Positions 48,840 to 60,548 of a DNA stretch of 64,000 nucleotides are shown piece after piece. This DNA is from Sclerotiophoma versabilis (taxonomy: Eukaryota; Ascomycota; Dothideomycetes; Pleosporales; Didymellaceae). The position numbers and the translations under genes are program-made. Under the pieces are notes generated by a model, which did no database searches, was not told the DNA's origin, and saw nothing but the letters and a program-made list of their open reading frames with translations. Numbering within the stretch: position 1 is the first letter of the stretch; each line of letters starts with the position of its first letter. The DNA lies in the NCBI GenBank assembly GCA_012274445.1, contig JAAROD010000095.1:1364001-1428000 (forward strand), read 5' to 3'.

Positions 48840-49270
48840 TCACGCCCCAATTGTTCGATCCATGTCCTTGCTTCCCCCATACCCCTGCTCTCTCCTCTCC
48901 TGCGCCGGCGTGGGGTCCTCAGTCGCCTTGTCTGCCTCGCCCGTCGTCGTTCCCGTCTTGCCGCCCATGCCGCCCTCCTGAATACTCTGGCCGTACCGAA
49001 TCTTATCTGCAGGCGTGATGCCGTGGGTGTTGGGCTCGTCGCTCTTGCTGGTGTCGGTGGATGTGGGCTGGGCTGTGCTTGCGCCTTGCACTGCTGAAGC
49101 TGTGTTGATGTCAGTGTGTGCGAAGGTGTACGAGAGAGGTGAGATGAAGCTTGGGAAGGTGTACCTCCTAGCTGCCCTGCTTCTTGCTTGTGTGGGAGCA
49201 TGTCTGTGGCCTCAGCTTCGTACTGAGTCTGCTCGCCACCTTTCTCGGTGTCCATGAGGCCTGAAGACAT
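48840..49270 (-). CDS. Small disordered protein, function unknown
   Basis: Exon 49270-49165 and exon 49099-48840 give 121 residues. The 65-nt intron starts GTACAC and ends at the first AG after a CTGAC branch site. An alternative acceptor 9 nt further on would remove three residues. The sequence is hydrophilic, rich in Gly, Thr, Gln and Glu, with no membrane or signal segment. It contains ITPADKIRYGQSIQEGGMGG, whose even codon use and clean frame suggest a real conserved segment. I do not recognise a named family. It precedes RFC5 on the same strand's 3' side, separated by about 240 bp. Confidence 0.6.
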
Positions 49271-49510
49271 TGTAGAACACTTGGCTGAATTGAGGACTGA
49301 TTTGTCACGAGTGGAAGGGCAGAAGAAACGAAGGGGGACGTTAGATGCTGTGGGATTGGTGTTCTTGGAGCTATGATGGAGCTCGTGGTAAAGCTCAACG
49401 CGTATGCGGTGTATGACGTAGTCGTCTCAACACGTCCCCACTTCAACGCCAAACGCCGTTCTGCTGCACACAAGCTTGCACATTCACGCAAGTAAATAAA
49501 CACATGTTCG

Positions 49511-50734
49511 TTATGCTGAGTCGAAGTCGATGCCCATGGAGTAACTGAAGAGATTAGCGCCATTGCCTTACATTCACAATCGACGAGCTTTGCATACCTC
49601 TCATATAATCGCATATACTTCGCAACAAATGCTTCCAAATGGAAGATCTGCTTGCTGCCCATCTTGCACCGGTGCTCGTAGAAAGCAGCCCACTTGATGA
49701 CCTCTGGCTTCAGTGCATCGTCCGTCTTCGGTATCAGCTTCCAGGTAAGCGTCTTGATGATGGTTGTCGGATCAATGCAGTGCGAGAGTAGATCGTAGAG
49801 CGAGGCGCGGACCTGCAGTAATCGCTGTGGGCTTCGTTCTTCGACAATCTGTCTTGCGATTTGCTCAATGAGTGCTTCCCAGTCTGGAGGTGGGATGTGT
49901 GTCTGGTCTGTAACTTTCTCGCTGGTTATGGTCAGTAGCAGCTTCGAAAATCTGCTGGGAGACGTACTTTTGCGCATGGACTGCCTCGAACATAAGCAGA
50001 GCTTTTCGCAGATTCCTTCCACTCTCCTTTGCGATCCTCTTGTTCAGCTGTGCGACCTCATCCCATCCTTCTTTCATCCCTACAGTTCTTAGAACTCCGC
50101 AAATCTCGTCTTCTGTCGGTGCTGCAACTCTGACAAGCAGGGTTCTACTGCGAATGGGTGCGATGATGTTGCTTGTGGAGTTCGCCAATAAAATCAACCG
50201 CAGATTTGGACTGTACTTCTCCATAGTCCTCCTCAGTGCCGCCTGGGCATCTCGTGTCAAGTGGTCTGCCTCATTGATCACGACAACCTTGAAGCGTTGC
50301 TTTGCGCTTAAGTCGACCTGTTGTGTTTGTGCAACCTCCTTGAGCAGATCCTGCACGACCACTCTGTCATAATTACCGACGTCTGAAGGTGTGATTTCGA
50401 GGTGGTATACGGATGCGACGATGTTGAATTCGAGCTTGCGGTTCGTGGTCGTCTGGAAGACACGGGCGTCGATCTTGATCTTCTCGACACCGGGCCCGTA
50501 TAGCTCCTTGAGCGTTGCGACAATGCGAGTTTTCTTGCCTGCACCAGACGGTCCGTATACGAGAAGGTGAGGAAAATCGCCGCTTTGTGCCTGCAAAGTC
50601 CAGGCCGTCAGTGCTGAAGTCGCGGGTTATGTGGTTGGAAGTCTCACAAGGGCTCTGAGGCGCTCGGAAAGTTCAGGGTGGTAATTCAGAGCTTCTAGGT
50701 TGCGTGGCCTATGCTTGTCTACTAAGAGCGCCAT
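49511..50734 (-). CDS. RFC5: Replication factor C subunit 5 (clamp loader)
   Basis: Four exons: 50734-50648, 50590-49968, 49921-49598 and 49544-49511. The product is 355 residues, matching yeast Rfc5 (354) and human RFC3 (356). Introns are 57, 46 and 53 nt, all GT-AG, and each joins in frame. It has an AAA+ fold: MALLVDKHRPRNLEAL at the start, Walker A GPSGAGKKT (42-50) and a Walker B region reading VVVINEADHL (131-140). NEAD in place of DEAD is normal for this subunit. The arginine finger SRC motif region reads PIRSRTLL. The C-terminal collar keeps YEHRCKMGSKQIFHLEAFVAK. In the RFC complex it helps load PCNA at primer ends, and it also serves Rad24-, Ctf18- and Elg1-type loaders. Confidence 0.95.
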
Positions 50735-50787
50735 GGTGAGGTTGTTGTGTGGGGGATCAGAAAGTTCAATGATGCTGTGAAGCTTCG

Positions 50788-50812
50788 ACGCGTCGCGACT
50801 TCTCCGACGCGT
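50788..50812. promoter_or_regulatory. Two MCB boxes upstream of RFC5
   Basis: ACGCGT occurs at 50,788-50,793 and 50,807-50,812, about 54-78 bp before the RFC5 start codon. ACGCGT is the MluI cell-cycle box bound by MBF (Mbp1/Swi6 type), which switches on replication genes at G1/S. The site is palindromic, so strand is not informative. Confidence 0.65.
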
Positions 50813-51290
50813 TAAGTGGCTGGCGCTTTGACCAGCTGCCATGCATTCACAATTGCTGCACATGTCAGTTTCACATTTCGGCTACATGAAAGGCATGCAA
50901 GGCCTTAGAAACTTTATTGCAACGTCTTCTGCATTATAATGATAAGGTATTTGCCCGAACTATTGACGTTTACGATCAACCGAGAACAATCTACTAGAAT
51001 ATAACGAAGGAAATGCATCCAACAGAATCAACGGGTACGTAACTCCAGTAAGAATGGCAAGTGGGCCAGGAAGATATCGCTACATGATTCATGACGTCGT
51101 TCTCGTTAAGCGCGCAGCACCGAAATTAGCCAGCTATGTCGTGCCGCTGGCCGGCTCAAAAACCCGGTGGTGGTGTGTCTGGGAAGTACACAGCAGGATC
51201 GAACGTTAGTCTGGATGACAGCAGCCAGAAAGCAGTCAAGGACAAGAAAAGAGCATCACAAGGTCTTGATTGCCGAGGAAGAAATACAGC
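50813..51290. other. Intergenic, nothing recognised
   Basis: Upstream region of RFC5 and 3' end of the DUF7514-like gene. A short frame at 51,167-51,571 overlaps the latter antisense and is not supported. Confidence 0.6.
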
Positions 51291-53180
51291 TCAGTAGCGG
51301 CGGAAGTCATAGCCTCTATCTTCATACCCGCTCGCACCAGAGGCGCGGCCTCTGTAGTCATCGTAACTTGCTCGTGACTGGGCATCATGCGAGCTGTCTG
51401 TTCCAACCGTGCCTCGTCTGTGACGACTTCTTCTCAAGTCCTCGAGATCCCTACTGCGGCGGCGCCCGTCGTCTTGGGTGTTGTGTAGATTCGACGAGTA
51501 GTAGGTGGCAGGCACATCGTTTATGTTGCCGTCAGAGTAGGTACCGTAGCTTGAGAAACTTGGACTTCTAGTCCGACGTGTGCTCGATCGTGTTTGCTGT
51601 TGGTCGTAGGTATCGTTTGGTGGTGGTGCCCATTGGCTTTGGTTCGCAGTCGACTGCGCACGTCTGCGCGGGGAGGTAGATGGAATTTCAGAGTGTGTGC
51701 TTTGGGGAAGATCGTTGTACATCTTGCCACCGTTGGGCGTCGCTGAGTAAGGCTTCCTCTGGCGTTCTATCGGAACGAAACCTGTATCATGTTCGCTCTC
51801 AAAATCGGAGCTCTTCACATCAGACTGCCCTCCGTAGGGACTGCGTTCACGCTCCAGACTTGGGCCAGATGCGCTAGTGTCGACTTTGGGTGGCGGCGGC
51901 GGGAAGCTTGGAGCCTTGCGGAGCGGGCCAGCACCTTCAGCGGACAGGCTGGCAGCACATCTTTGTTGGGCTTGCACATTGTCCGTCCTTGGGAACATGC
52001 GCCGGGGGAGCTCTTTGGGGAACCTTTCTCTGACGTTGTCCGCATTGCTGATAGGCATATCCAATACAGCTCTTGAAATCCGCTCGTACTCAGTATCTGG
52101 ATAGGCCAGTATCATGGCAGTCATCCATTCTTCGAACCCTTGTGGAGTTAGAGCAGGGATGTACGGTAGCTCCGCAGGATGCTCCTGGATGAGATGGTGC
52201 TGACAACGCATGCTTTGGTAAACTTTTGACAGAGCAGGGTAGGATAGTTCTCCAAATATTGCTATACATTGTGAGCGATGGCATTCCACAAAGGAGGATG
52301 GCCTTGACTGTTCCACTCACTTTGCCACGGGTAGATCTCCTCAGGCACCTTGACGTCTTGATAGAATCTCTGCATCTTTGCAGGCAAAATCACAAGGCTT
52401 TTCTTTGGTTCGTAGTCCTCAATCTGCGTATTCCCGTTAGCCTCACATGCTGTGTCGTCACCGGGCAATAACTACCAGATGCACCGCGAGGCCGCGAAGG
52501 AACTCTCCAAGGCGCGGCAGAGGCTGCCCTTCTCGATCAAACAATCGCTGCCACATCTTCTCGATGGGTGTAAAATCGTCCGTCGCCATCCTGGCCGCAG
52601 GGGCCGGTCGTTCTGGTGCTTGGTCTCGTCGTGAATTTTCGACTGGCGCGCTGGAAGTGTGACGAGGTGTCGGGAGATCGTCAGTGTTCCCATCAAAAGT
52701 TGAGTCGCGACTAGGTAGATCCTGTGCAGCTGGGTGCAGCCCAGGGGCGTCTTGATAGAAAGGCGATGGTGGTGTGTACACGTTTCGTGTAGGAAACGAT
52801 GTGGTGGTGGAGTCTGGCGAAGGTGGAATGTGTTGTTGCGGTGGTGCTGGACCAGACTGAGTTGGCGTTGTGCCCGCAATACCACTCTGTTTGATCTCAT
52901 CCAGCACCGACTTCTTAACTTCGGCTGCTATCTGGGCAATGAGATCGGGATCGACTGTCCTTGCTGCATCCGACTGGTCCAAGGCATTGCCAATGGCACT
53001 TTTGAGGGGTTGCTGAACAGCCTGCGGCAAGCCGTCTGAAGCAGCGTTGGACGAGGACCGTGATCGTCCACGAAGCGGAACATGATGCGGTGTCTCGTGG
53101 TGGTACGAGGATCCGTATGCTCGGGGGTCACGAGGATCATAGTCATTGTAGGACGTGTTGCGGTATCTGTCGTAGTCCAT
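51291..53180 (-). CDS. DUF7514-like protein, function unknown
   Basis: Exons 53180-52476, 52423-52321 and 52261-51291 give 592 residues; introns are 52 and 59 nt. The conserved core (about residues 200-370) starts near DDFTPIEKMWQRLFDREGQP and runs through QIEDYEPKKSLVILPAKM, IFGELSYPALSKVYQ and ALTPQGFEEWMTAMILAYPD. This matches the DUF7514 type of fungal protein. Both flanks are disordered: the N-terminus is rich in Tyr/Arg/Asp, and the C-terminus has Arg-Ser and Arg-Tyr-Asp repeats ending RGYDFRRY. There is no signal or membrane segment. The C-terminal composition resembles RNA-binding or phosphorylated proteins (inference). The ATG at 53,180 was preferred to one ten codons upstream because the added residues look like UTR. 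Confidence 0.72.
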
Positions 53181-54370
53181 GCTGTCAAAAGCTATGGGCC
53201 AATGAAACAATCTAGTGCGCTGCAGTAGCGCTCTAGCGGTCTGTGAAACGGATGGTGATGTGGAGCGCCAGAGACAGGCGCTGATGCGAATTCAAATCTC
53301 CGATGCAAATGGGTTCAAGTTCGAGTTCAGCGCGAGAAGTGGCAATGGAGGATGGGTATGCTGGTTTGTGGAGGTGGTCGTAAAAGATGGTGCGGTCAGC
53401 CTTCCGGCGCCTGGTGTGACGTGTGACTTCCAGGAGGCGGCAGACGGTTTGCGATGAGCAAGCAGACAATGCAACAAACCGTCAGTAGGACAGAACAAGG
53501 GTCCGAGTGTTTGGCGGGGCACGAGCTGCAGTTCGCATGCGCGATGTTCCAGTGATGCAGCTTGTATGAACGATCACTTCTGCTCTCTGCAGGAGCGTTG
53601 TGGTGTTGCGTCATTTGGCAAGAGCGTGCTTGCAGACCTGTTTCCGATCTCAAGCTGCACAACGGTTGCCGGGATGAGCGTAGTCAGCAGCCGTCAACGA
53701 CATCAAGACTCTACATGCTTCGAACCTGACCGCAGCACAAAATCAGTCTGATGTCGCTGCTGTCTGCCGTGCCCTATTTACACCACTGTTGTTGTTGTGG
53801 GTGTGAATGCGCAGTGAGCACCGATGACGGCGCAGGCCCACCTTGTTTGCACGTCTTTTGTTTCGGCGAAGGAGCTCGTGGCCGGCAGATGCTTGCTTGT
53901 AAGACTGCGGCCCGGACTCTGAGGTTTCAGCGCGCCCAAACAGCGACGACGGGCGAGGGGGTTGACAGGGCTTTGGCTTTGTAGGTTGCAACAGCCGCAG
54001 AAAGGGCAGGCTTGCAGTTCCAACGGCGGCTGCAGTGTAGAGACCTGTCAGGTGTGGGAGCAGGACGCTGGCTGAGGCTCAGCTGCGGGCGACCGGTAGC
54101 TGAGACACGGGGCAAGGGGTCTGGAGAGGGCAGCACGTGACGCTGGCGATTGTGCGGCACGGCACAGCACAGGAGCACTCCTGTCGAAACAGAGCGATAC
54201 CGATTCCCGCAAAAGATGCGCATGTTGTAACTATACGTCGTCGGAGCATGCTGGGGGAGGCTATTGCAGGGGTGGAGCATCATGCGCGTGGTGCTTGCGG
54301 AAGACGGCGAGCGCTACAGGTGCACTGGCGGAGGCACTGGCGAATGTGCGGGCAAGGGTCCAGCTTTGGG

Positions 54371-54387
54371 TGTTTCACCTTGTTTCA
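54371..54387 (-). promoter_or_regulatory. Pair of pheromone-response-like elements
   Basis: TGTTTCA at 54,371-54,377 and 54,381-54,387 is TGAAACA on the minus strand, the element bound by Ste12 in yeast. The two copies are spaced ten bases apart, about 480 bp before the STE11 start codon. Confidence 0.4.
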
Positions 54388-54617
54388 CACTAGTGCTCGC
54401 CCACAGCGCGCAGCGGCCTCCTCTTCTCCTCCGTCCTCAGCGCAGCACTCGTCGGTCTTGTCAGCAAGACGGCTGCTGTGTCGCTGACTCTCATCTCCCT
54501 CGCCACCGCGTTCCGGGGAGGCAGGTGCTGCAATAAAGGCAAAGGCACCCACCGCCCCACGGCCGCCCCCGTGCTCCACGACGACCAACGCGAGCCCTGC
54601 AGCTGCACCACCGCGCG

Positions 54618-54632
54618 CCCCCCCCCCCCCCC
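54618..54632 (+). repeat. Poly-C run (15 nt)
   Basis: Fifteen uninterrupted C in the STE11 upstream region. It is prone to length error in sequencing and to slippage. Confidence 0.9.
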
Positions 54633-54863
54633 ATAAGCCAGCGCCGCCCTCGCCCTCGCCCTCGCCTCGCACCGCTGCCTGCCCACATCCCACATCTCGC
54701 CGCTGCCCCTCTGCGCCATCGTCCTGCTGTCCCGAGCCAGCCCATTCCCGCCGCCATCGCCGTCACGTACATGATGTACATATGATAATACACATCCACG
54801 CCCGACCCTCGATCGCCTCGTCCTCTGTCCGAGTCAGCAGCTCGGCTCCTCCGTGCATCCGCC

Positions 54864-57800
54864 ATGGCTATGCTTGCCACAAAGTCACCCTACCCCACGC
54901 CGTCGCTCGGCGGAGGCCCCTCGCAGTCGACCGCTCAGTACAACGCAACCATGAGCAACTACCGCAACCACCCAGCAAACGCGCGGGCCGACCAGACCAT
55001 GTTTGCCTCGCCCACCGAGTCGGATTTCTCCGAGATATACGACGCCCCTGATGCCGTCCGGTATGCTCTCCTCGCCGCCTCCACAGACATCCAACACGGC
55101 TGACTGGTACAGGAACTGGGACGAAGACAGAGTCGTCGACTGGCTGAAAAGCATCAACTGTGCCCAGTACATCGACTTGTTCAGAAGTACGCCATGGCAT
55201 CTGACCCTGCAAATGCAGCGCTGACAGACGTAGAAAACCACATCAACGGCGAGAACCTGATGGAGATGGACCAGACTCACCTGCGCGACATGGGCATCAA
55301 GAAAGTGGGCGACCGCGTCCGCATCGGTTCACAGGCCAAGCAGCTGCGAAACAAAGAGTTCAAGAAGGGCTCGCGCCGAGCCTCCAACAGACAGTCTCTC
55401 GCTACACTCGACAACTCGGCCTACACCCCGCCTTCGGGCTCGCCACGCCCGCTGCACTCTGCTGCTCGGGCCGGCCCCGTCAGCTCACGGACTGAGAAGC
55501 GCATGTCACGCCAGATCACAACCGCCGAGATGAGCTACGCATACGGCACAAAGTCTCCATCTCGGCCCGGCTCTCCCTTGGTGGATCAAGAGAACCGCGG
55601 ACTCCGGGCTCAGCGCCAAGGAGGTCTGAACAGCCCCAAGGAGCCTGGCAAGACGTACGGGGCGCATCCTCTTAGCGCTCGCTATGCGTCAAACCAACGG
55701 ACTACACCCACAGAGACGCCACAGACTGCTCGATTCGCAAACCACGTGCGAGCCAGCCCCAGTCTTGATAGCGCAACGAACAGCATGATTCTACCTCAGG
55801 ACAAGGCCTTCATTCGAGTCATCTACGATGGCGGGCGAACCTCGGTGCTCAACATTGAAGGATGCAAGACGGCCGAGGACGTGATGCTGAAGACGCTCCG
55901 GAAAGGAACGCTCAACGAAGCGCATGTCAAGAATTACTGCTTCTACATCCTCAACAGTACCGAACCGGATCCATCACTTGCTGAACGCTTGAGCGATATT
56001 GAACTTTACAGACTTTGCAAAGACGCCAACAGGCACGAGCGAGGCCGGCTCATTCTACGCAAAGTGCATGCTGGGGAACCCAGCGAGGAACAACTTGCGG
56101 CGGCTGCCAGCATCTACGCTCAGCAGAATTTCCAGCAAACGCAAACGCCGAACATCTATGTACCAGCAACCAACAGGAGCCAGCTCAAAATCGAGAAGCT
56201 CACCGGCGAATCGCTTGCGGCTGTCAGTTACCCACTTTCGCCTGCATCCGCACGAGAGCGTGAGCGACATATCAATTCCACTGCACAGAACCTCGAGGGA
56301 CCTGAGAGTTCTGTACGGTCGCCAGTCTACCATGCACGTGCCCGCAAGCTCAAGCAGTTCTACGGCGCTCGACCACCCAGTGAGCTAATTACCTCCGACC
56401 TGACATCTTACTTCCCAGACGTTCAAAAGGACGAGATCGACAAGACGGTTCGCATGTCTGTTCGTCGCTCGCGTCGCTTGAGCAAAGCCGCGTCCCGCCT
56501 CTCAATGGCGTCGAACTTCAGTGTAGCTTCTAGCCTCAAGGACGCACCACCTCTGCCCTCTATTGCCGACAGCTGGCTTCAAGGCGGTAACCAAGCTCGA
56601 CCATTGAGGCCCCTCTCAGTGATGAGACTCGGCTTGCCCTCGCAGCATAGTTACCGCGACTCGATGGCATCATCCGTGCTCGAACCACTCGATGAAGAGT
56701 CGCCATTAGAACCCAACCGAAAGTCTTATGTGTCGTTTGGTGATGGCAGTGGGTCTGACACTCTGGCCGTGACAGATCCAGACGGTAACACGACTATGCA
56801 ATCATACTTTGATGATGGTGGCAGCAGTCTTGCTGGCAGCAGCACTGAGAATACCGAAAACGGGGACTCACTGAACAAGCGCCTCTCCGAGGCCATTGCC
56901 GAAGACGGCGAAGAATACGACGATGAGTTGACTGAATATCTGGAACAAGATTCATGGGAAAATGTCAAGTACATGAAGGGAGCTCTAATTGGTCAGGGTT
57001 CTTTTGGTAGCGTATACCTTGCGCTGCATGCCGTCACGGGTGAGCTCATGGCCGTCAAGCAAGTTGAACTTCCTTCTGCAGCAGGCACAGCGCAGATGGA
57101 CCAGAAGAAGACCAACATGGTGGAGGCCCTGAAGCACGAAATCGGTCTGCTCCGAGAATTAAAACACAAGAACATCGTGCAGTACTTGGGCTCCAACTCA
57201 GACGAAAGCCATCTTAATATTTTCCTCGAGTATGTTCCTGGTGGATCAGTTGCGACAATGCTGATCAACTACGGACCATTGGGCGAATCTCTCATCCAGA
57301 ACTTTGTACGCCAGATCCTAACCGGCCTCTCATATCTACACTCAAGAGACATTATCCACCGCGACATCAAGGGTGCAAATATCCTCGTCGACAACAAGGG
57401 CTCCGTTAAGATTTCTGATTTCGGTATCTCGAAACGTATCGAGCAGTCTACTTTGGGTGGAGGTAAGAAGGGAGCTCAACGCGTCTCGCTTCAAGGATCT
57501 GTCTTCTGGATGGCACCTGAGGTTGTTCGTCAGACAGCATACACTCGCAAGGCGGACATCTGGTCGCTAGGATGTCTCATCGTTGAGATGTTCTCAGGCA
57601 GCCACCCTCACCCAAGCTTGACACAACTCCAAGCTATATTCAAAATCGGTGGTAGTGGCGATGCAAGCCCGACCATTCCGGACAACGCCGGTGATGATGC
57701 CCGAGCGTTCCTATCTCAGACGTTCCTCATCGACCACGAGAAGCGGCCGAGCGCGGATGAGCTGCTTGCAAGTCCTTTCATCACGAACCAGGGTGCCTGA
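54864..57800 (+). CDS. STE11: MAP kinase kinase kinase STE11
   Basis: Exons 54864-55060, 55113-55186 and 55234-57800 give 945 residues; introns of 52 and 47 nt join in frame. Domain order is that of Ste11. A SAM domain (about 66-135, with NWDEDRVVDWLKSINCAQYI and NGENLMEMDQTHLRDMGIK) comes first. A Ras-association-like domain (about 281-365, from KAFIRVIYDGGRTSVLNIEG) follows, then a long Ser-rich linker and the kinase domain (about 670-940). The kinase shows GQGSFGSVY, AVKQ (Lys near 699), HRDIKGAN (Asp near 801), DFGISKR and SVFWMAPEV. It phosphorylates the MAPKK Ste7 in the mating/filamentation cascade; in plant pathogens this cascade controls appressoria and virulence. It binds Ste50 through its SAM domain. 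The start MAMLATKSPYPTPS is the first ATG of the open frame. Confidence 0.94.
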
Positions 57801-58591
57801 TGTTGGCACACCTGGACCGTTTTCACGTTATTCAAACAAGCATCGATGCGCTGCACCAAAAGCAGTTTGCTACCTCAGTGCAAAGCTATCATTGCTGGGC
57901 GTTATGTTATGTGCGTCACTTTCTTCCTATTCCTTTTTAATGCCTGCAACGCGGATATGCAAATGACTGTATTATACGATACCGCATCGAGAGGTGCACG
58001 GAGCTGGCAGCTTTGACAGCAGCGAAGCCGCTGGATTCTAATGGTGTTTGGATCGGAGACTGGGTGTATCATAGCTATCTATATCCATCAACACATACCT
58101 GATCTTCACTTTGCCTTCCTTAGCTCCTGCTATGAACCGGTGGTGATGTACCGTCTCATAGAGATCGAGTCAGCAACTGCCGAGCAATCGCGTTTGGCCG
58201 CAGAGGTGCTAACACGAACTGCCCCACGTTCGTTGACGCGTTGCGGGGTAGCGTCGAAACTCCAGATGGCGTAGGCCGAAGCTCACAACCACTTGGAGCT
58301 GAAGACCATGTAGCCGATAAAGCCGCTTTGGGAGTAATTGACGTCCCGTCACTCCCGAAACTGTAGCCCTACTCGCACCGTTGTTCTTAGCACGTTCTGG
58401 TAACCCGGTTTGTGGGGTTGTGCTAGTTGCCGGTCAGATGGGGGGGTTGAGGGGTATATGTATGGAGCTCGAATGCTCCTCTCCCTTATCAGGTTGTTAT
58501 CGTTTTGCTCTCTCCTCCTCCCTGATCACCCAGAATTGATATACAGATTTGACTTACACTGCGGTTTCTGAAAAGAGCCGAAGCAGCCATC
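57801..58591. other. Intergenic, nothing recognised
   Basis: 790 bp between STE11 and the alcohol dehydrogenase. It has a TATA-like GGTATATGTAT at 58,451-58,461, about 130 bp before the dehydrogenase start, followed by a CT-rich stretch at about 58,475-58,530. No gene or repeat is supported. Confidence 0.55.
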
Positions 58592-59890
58592 ATGAGTGAC
58601 ATACAGATTCCAAAGAAGCATAAGGCTGCTGTGTATGACAAGCCGGGCTCCATATCGACAAAGATCGAGGAGCTGGATGTGCCGGAGCCGGGGCCAGGAG
58701 AGGTGCTGATCAACTTGTATGTTTACACTCGTCGATTCCAGTGCCTGATCATCACTCGCATTGCAATCTCAATGGTTTGAACGCCCAGCTGACACCATAA
58801 TCAGGACTCACTCTGGTGTCTGCCACTCCGACATGGGCGTCATGCTTAATGCCTGGAAGATCCTCCCGTTCCCCACACAAGCAGGCCAAGTTGGCGGCCA
58901 TGAGGGCGTCGGCAAGATTGTGAAGATGGGCCCTGGAACTGAGAACTCGGCCGTCAAAATCGGTGACCGTGTTGGTATCAAGTGGATGGCAGGGATCTGC
59001 GAAGCATGTGAGCCGTGCCGTGCTGGTATGGATGCAAACTGCTTCAACGGCGTAAGTACCTCGCGCAACCACATATGGACTCATGATTGATTGATGATTG
59101 TAGAAAATATCGGGTTACTACACCCCCGGCACCTTCCAGCAATACGTCCTTGGCCCTGCAAACTATGTCACCCCCATCCCGGACGGTCTTGACTCGGCCG
59201 CAGCCGCACCGCTGCTGTGTGCAGGCGTGACAGTATATGCTGCGCTGCGCAAGACAAACGCCGAGTCAGGTAACTACGTCGTCATCATGGGCGCGGGCGG
59301 CGGTCTGGGGCATCTCGCTGTACGTCTCACTCTCCATCCCCATCTGCTTGGAGTCAAGTCTTGGAATTTCAAGTCCCACTCACACAAAATAGGTGCAATA
59401 CAGCGCCCGCGGCATCGGCCACCGCGTTATCGGTATCGACCACTCGTCGAAGAAAGACCTCGTCGTCGATAGCGGGGCCGAGCACTTCATCCCCGTCGAC
59501 GGCACCGAGTCTTTGTCTGACGCAGTGAAGGCTGTGACCGGTGGCCACGGTGCGCATGCAGTTGTCGTGTGCACCGCGCACCAAGGCGCGTACGACGAGT
59601 CGTTAAACCTGCTGCGCTTTGGCGGCCGCGTTGTGTGTGTCGGCATTCCCGAGGGCGATATGAAGCCCATTTCGTCTGCGAATGCGGGCATCATGGTTGG
59701 CAAGGCGCTGCAGATTGTAGGGTCTGCGGTAGGGACGCGCAAGGAGGCCATTGAGGCGGTCGAATTCGCAGCGAGGGGAATTGTGAAGACGCATTACAGG
59801 GTCGAGAAGATGGACAAACTCACAGATGTGTTCAAGGAAATGGATGCGCAGAAGTTAAAGGGACGAGTGGTTATTGATTTGTCTGATTAG
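58592..59890 (+). CDS. Zinc-dependent alcohol dehydrogenase (yeast ADH type)
   Basis: Four exons: 58592-58716, 58805-59051, 59104-59319 and 59393-59890, giving 361 residues. Introns are 88, 52 and 73 nt. Catalytic zinc ligands are Cys48 (in SGVCHSD), His74-Glu75 (in GGHEG) and Cys163 (in PLLCAG). The structural zinc site is Cys107, Cys110, Cys113 and Cys121. A GAGGGLGHLA dinucleotide-binding loop and VIGIDHSSKK, with Asp after the second strand, point to NAD(H). The enzyme interconverts primary alcohols and aldehydes, such as ethanol and acetaldehyde, in the cytosol. The C-terminus GRVVIDLSD is typical of the family. Length agrees with fungal tetrameric ADHs (about 350). There is no presequence. 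Which paralogue it is cannot be told. Confidence 0.92.
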
Positions 59891-60548
59891 ATTTCTGCAA
59901 ATTGTAGATTAGGGGGTGACGCTGTACAGGACCGCGATGAATAGAATGAGGATTCTGCAAAGAATGATTACTTCCAAAATTACTGCGTATCCAATACGCT
60001 TCACCGAAAATTGAAAGAGTTTATGTCCTTCTAGGCTTCGGTTGCAACGTCTATTCCTCTCTGCTCATCCTTATCACACACTATCGCCAAGTCCCAAAAG
60101 GCGGCATCCAGATCGTAGAGATGTTTGTCGTTATGCTGCGACAGTCTGCCGTCGTCACTCAAAGACACCTTTTCAGGCTTCGCACGCGATTTCCTCAGCC
60201 AACGATGATTGCCATGAGTATGTAAACATCAGAGGCTGGCGCGCAGACAACACGTTGGCAAAAAACGTGCTAGCAGCTAGCGCGTCAAGTTTGTCAGTAA
60301 GGACCTTGCCCGCTTTCACAGTCTCATAGAAGTCATGACGCAAAAGATACTACGTGTGAGATGGTGAAATGGTCGCTGCAAAAATCTCGTAAGTGTTGTT
60401 CATCACAGCTAGAAAGAAAACCAGACCATAAAAGGAGACCAAGGAAAGACAGGCTGATGCTATGGCCTTCATGATGCATCTGTCAACGCCTTACATCCGT
60501 GTTATTCGTTCAGGATTTTCCAAGGCTCATCCACAATGGGTTGCTCGT
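59891..60548. other. Intergenic between convergent genes, nothing recognised
   Basis: Short frames only. No domain, tRNA or repeat is seen in about 660 bp. Confidence 0.6.

Larger units (their letters stand above)
53181..54863. other. Long intergenic region upstream of STE11
   Basis: 1.7 kb of GC-balanced DNA between the divergent DUF7514-like and STE11 genes. It holds a CCAAT box at 53,199-53,203, two TGTTTCA elements at 54,371-54,387 and a run of fifteen C at 54,618-54,632. Short frames on both strands overlap each other and show no domain. A long STE11 5' leader is possible. Confidence 0.6.
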
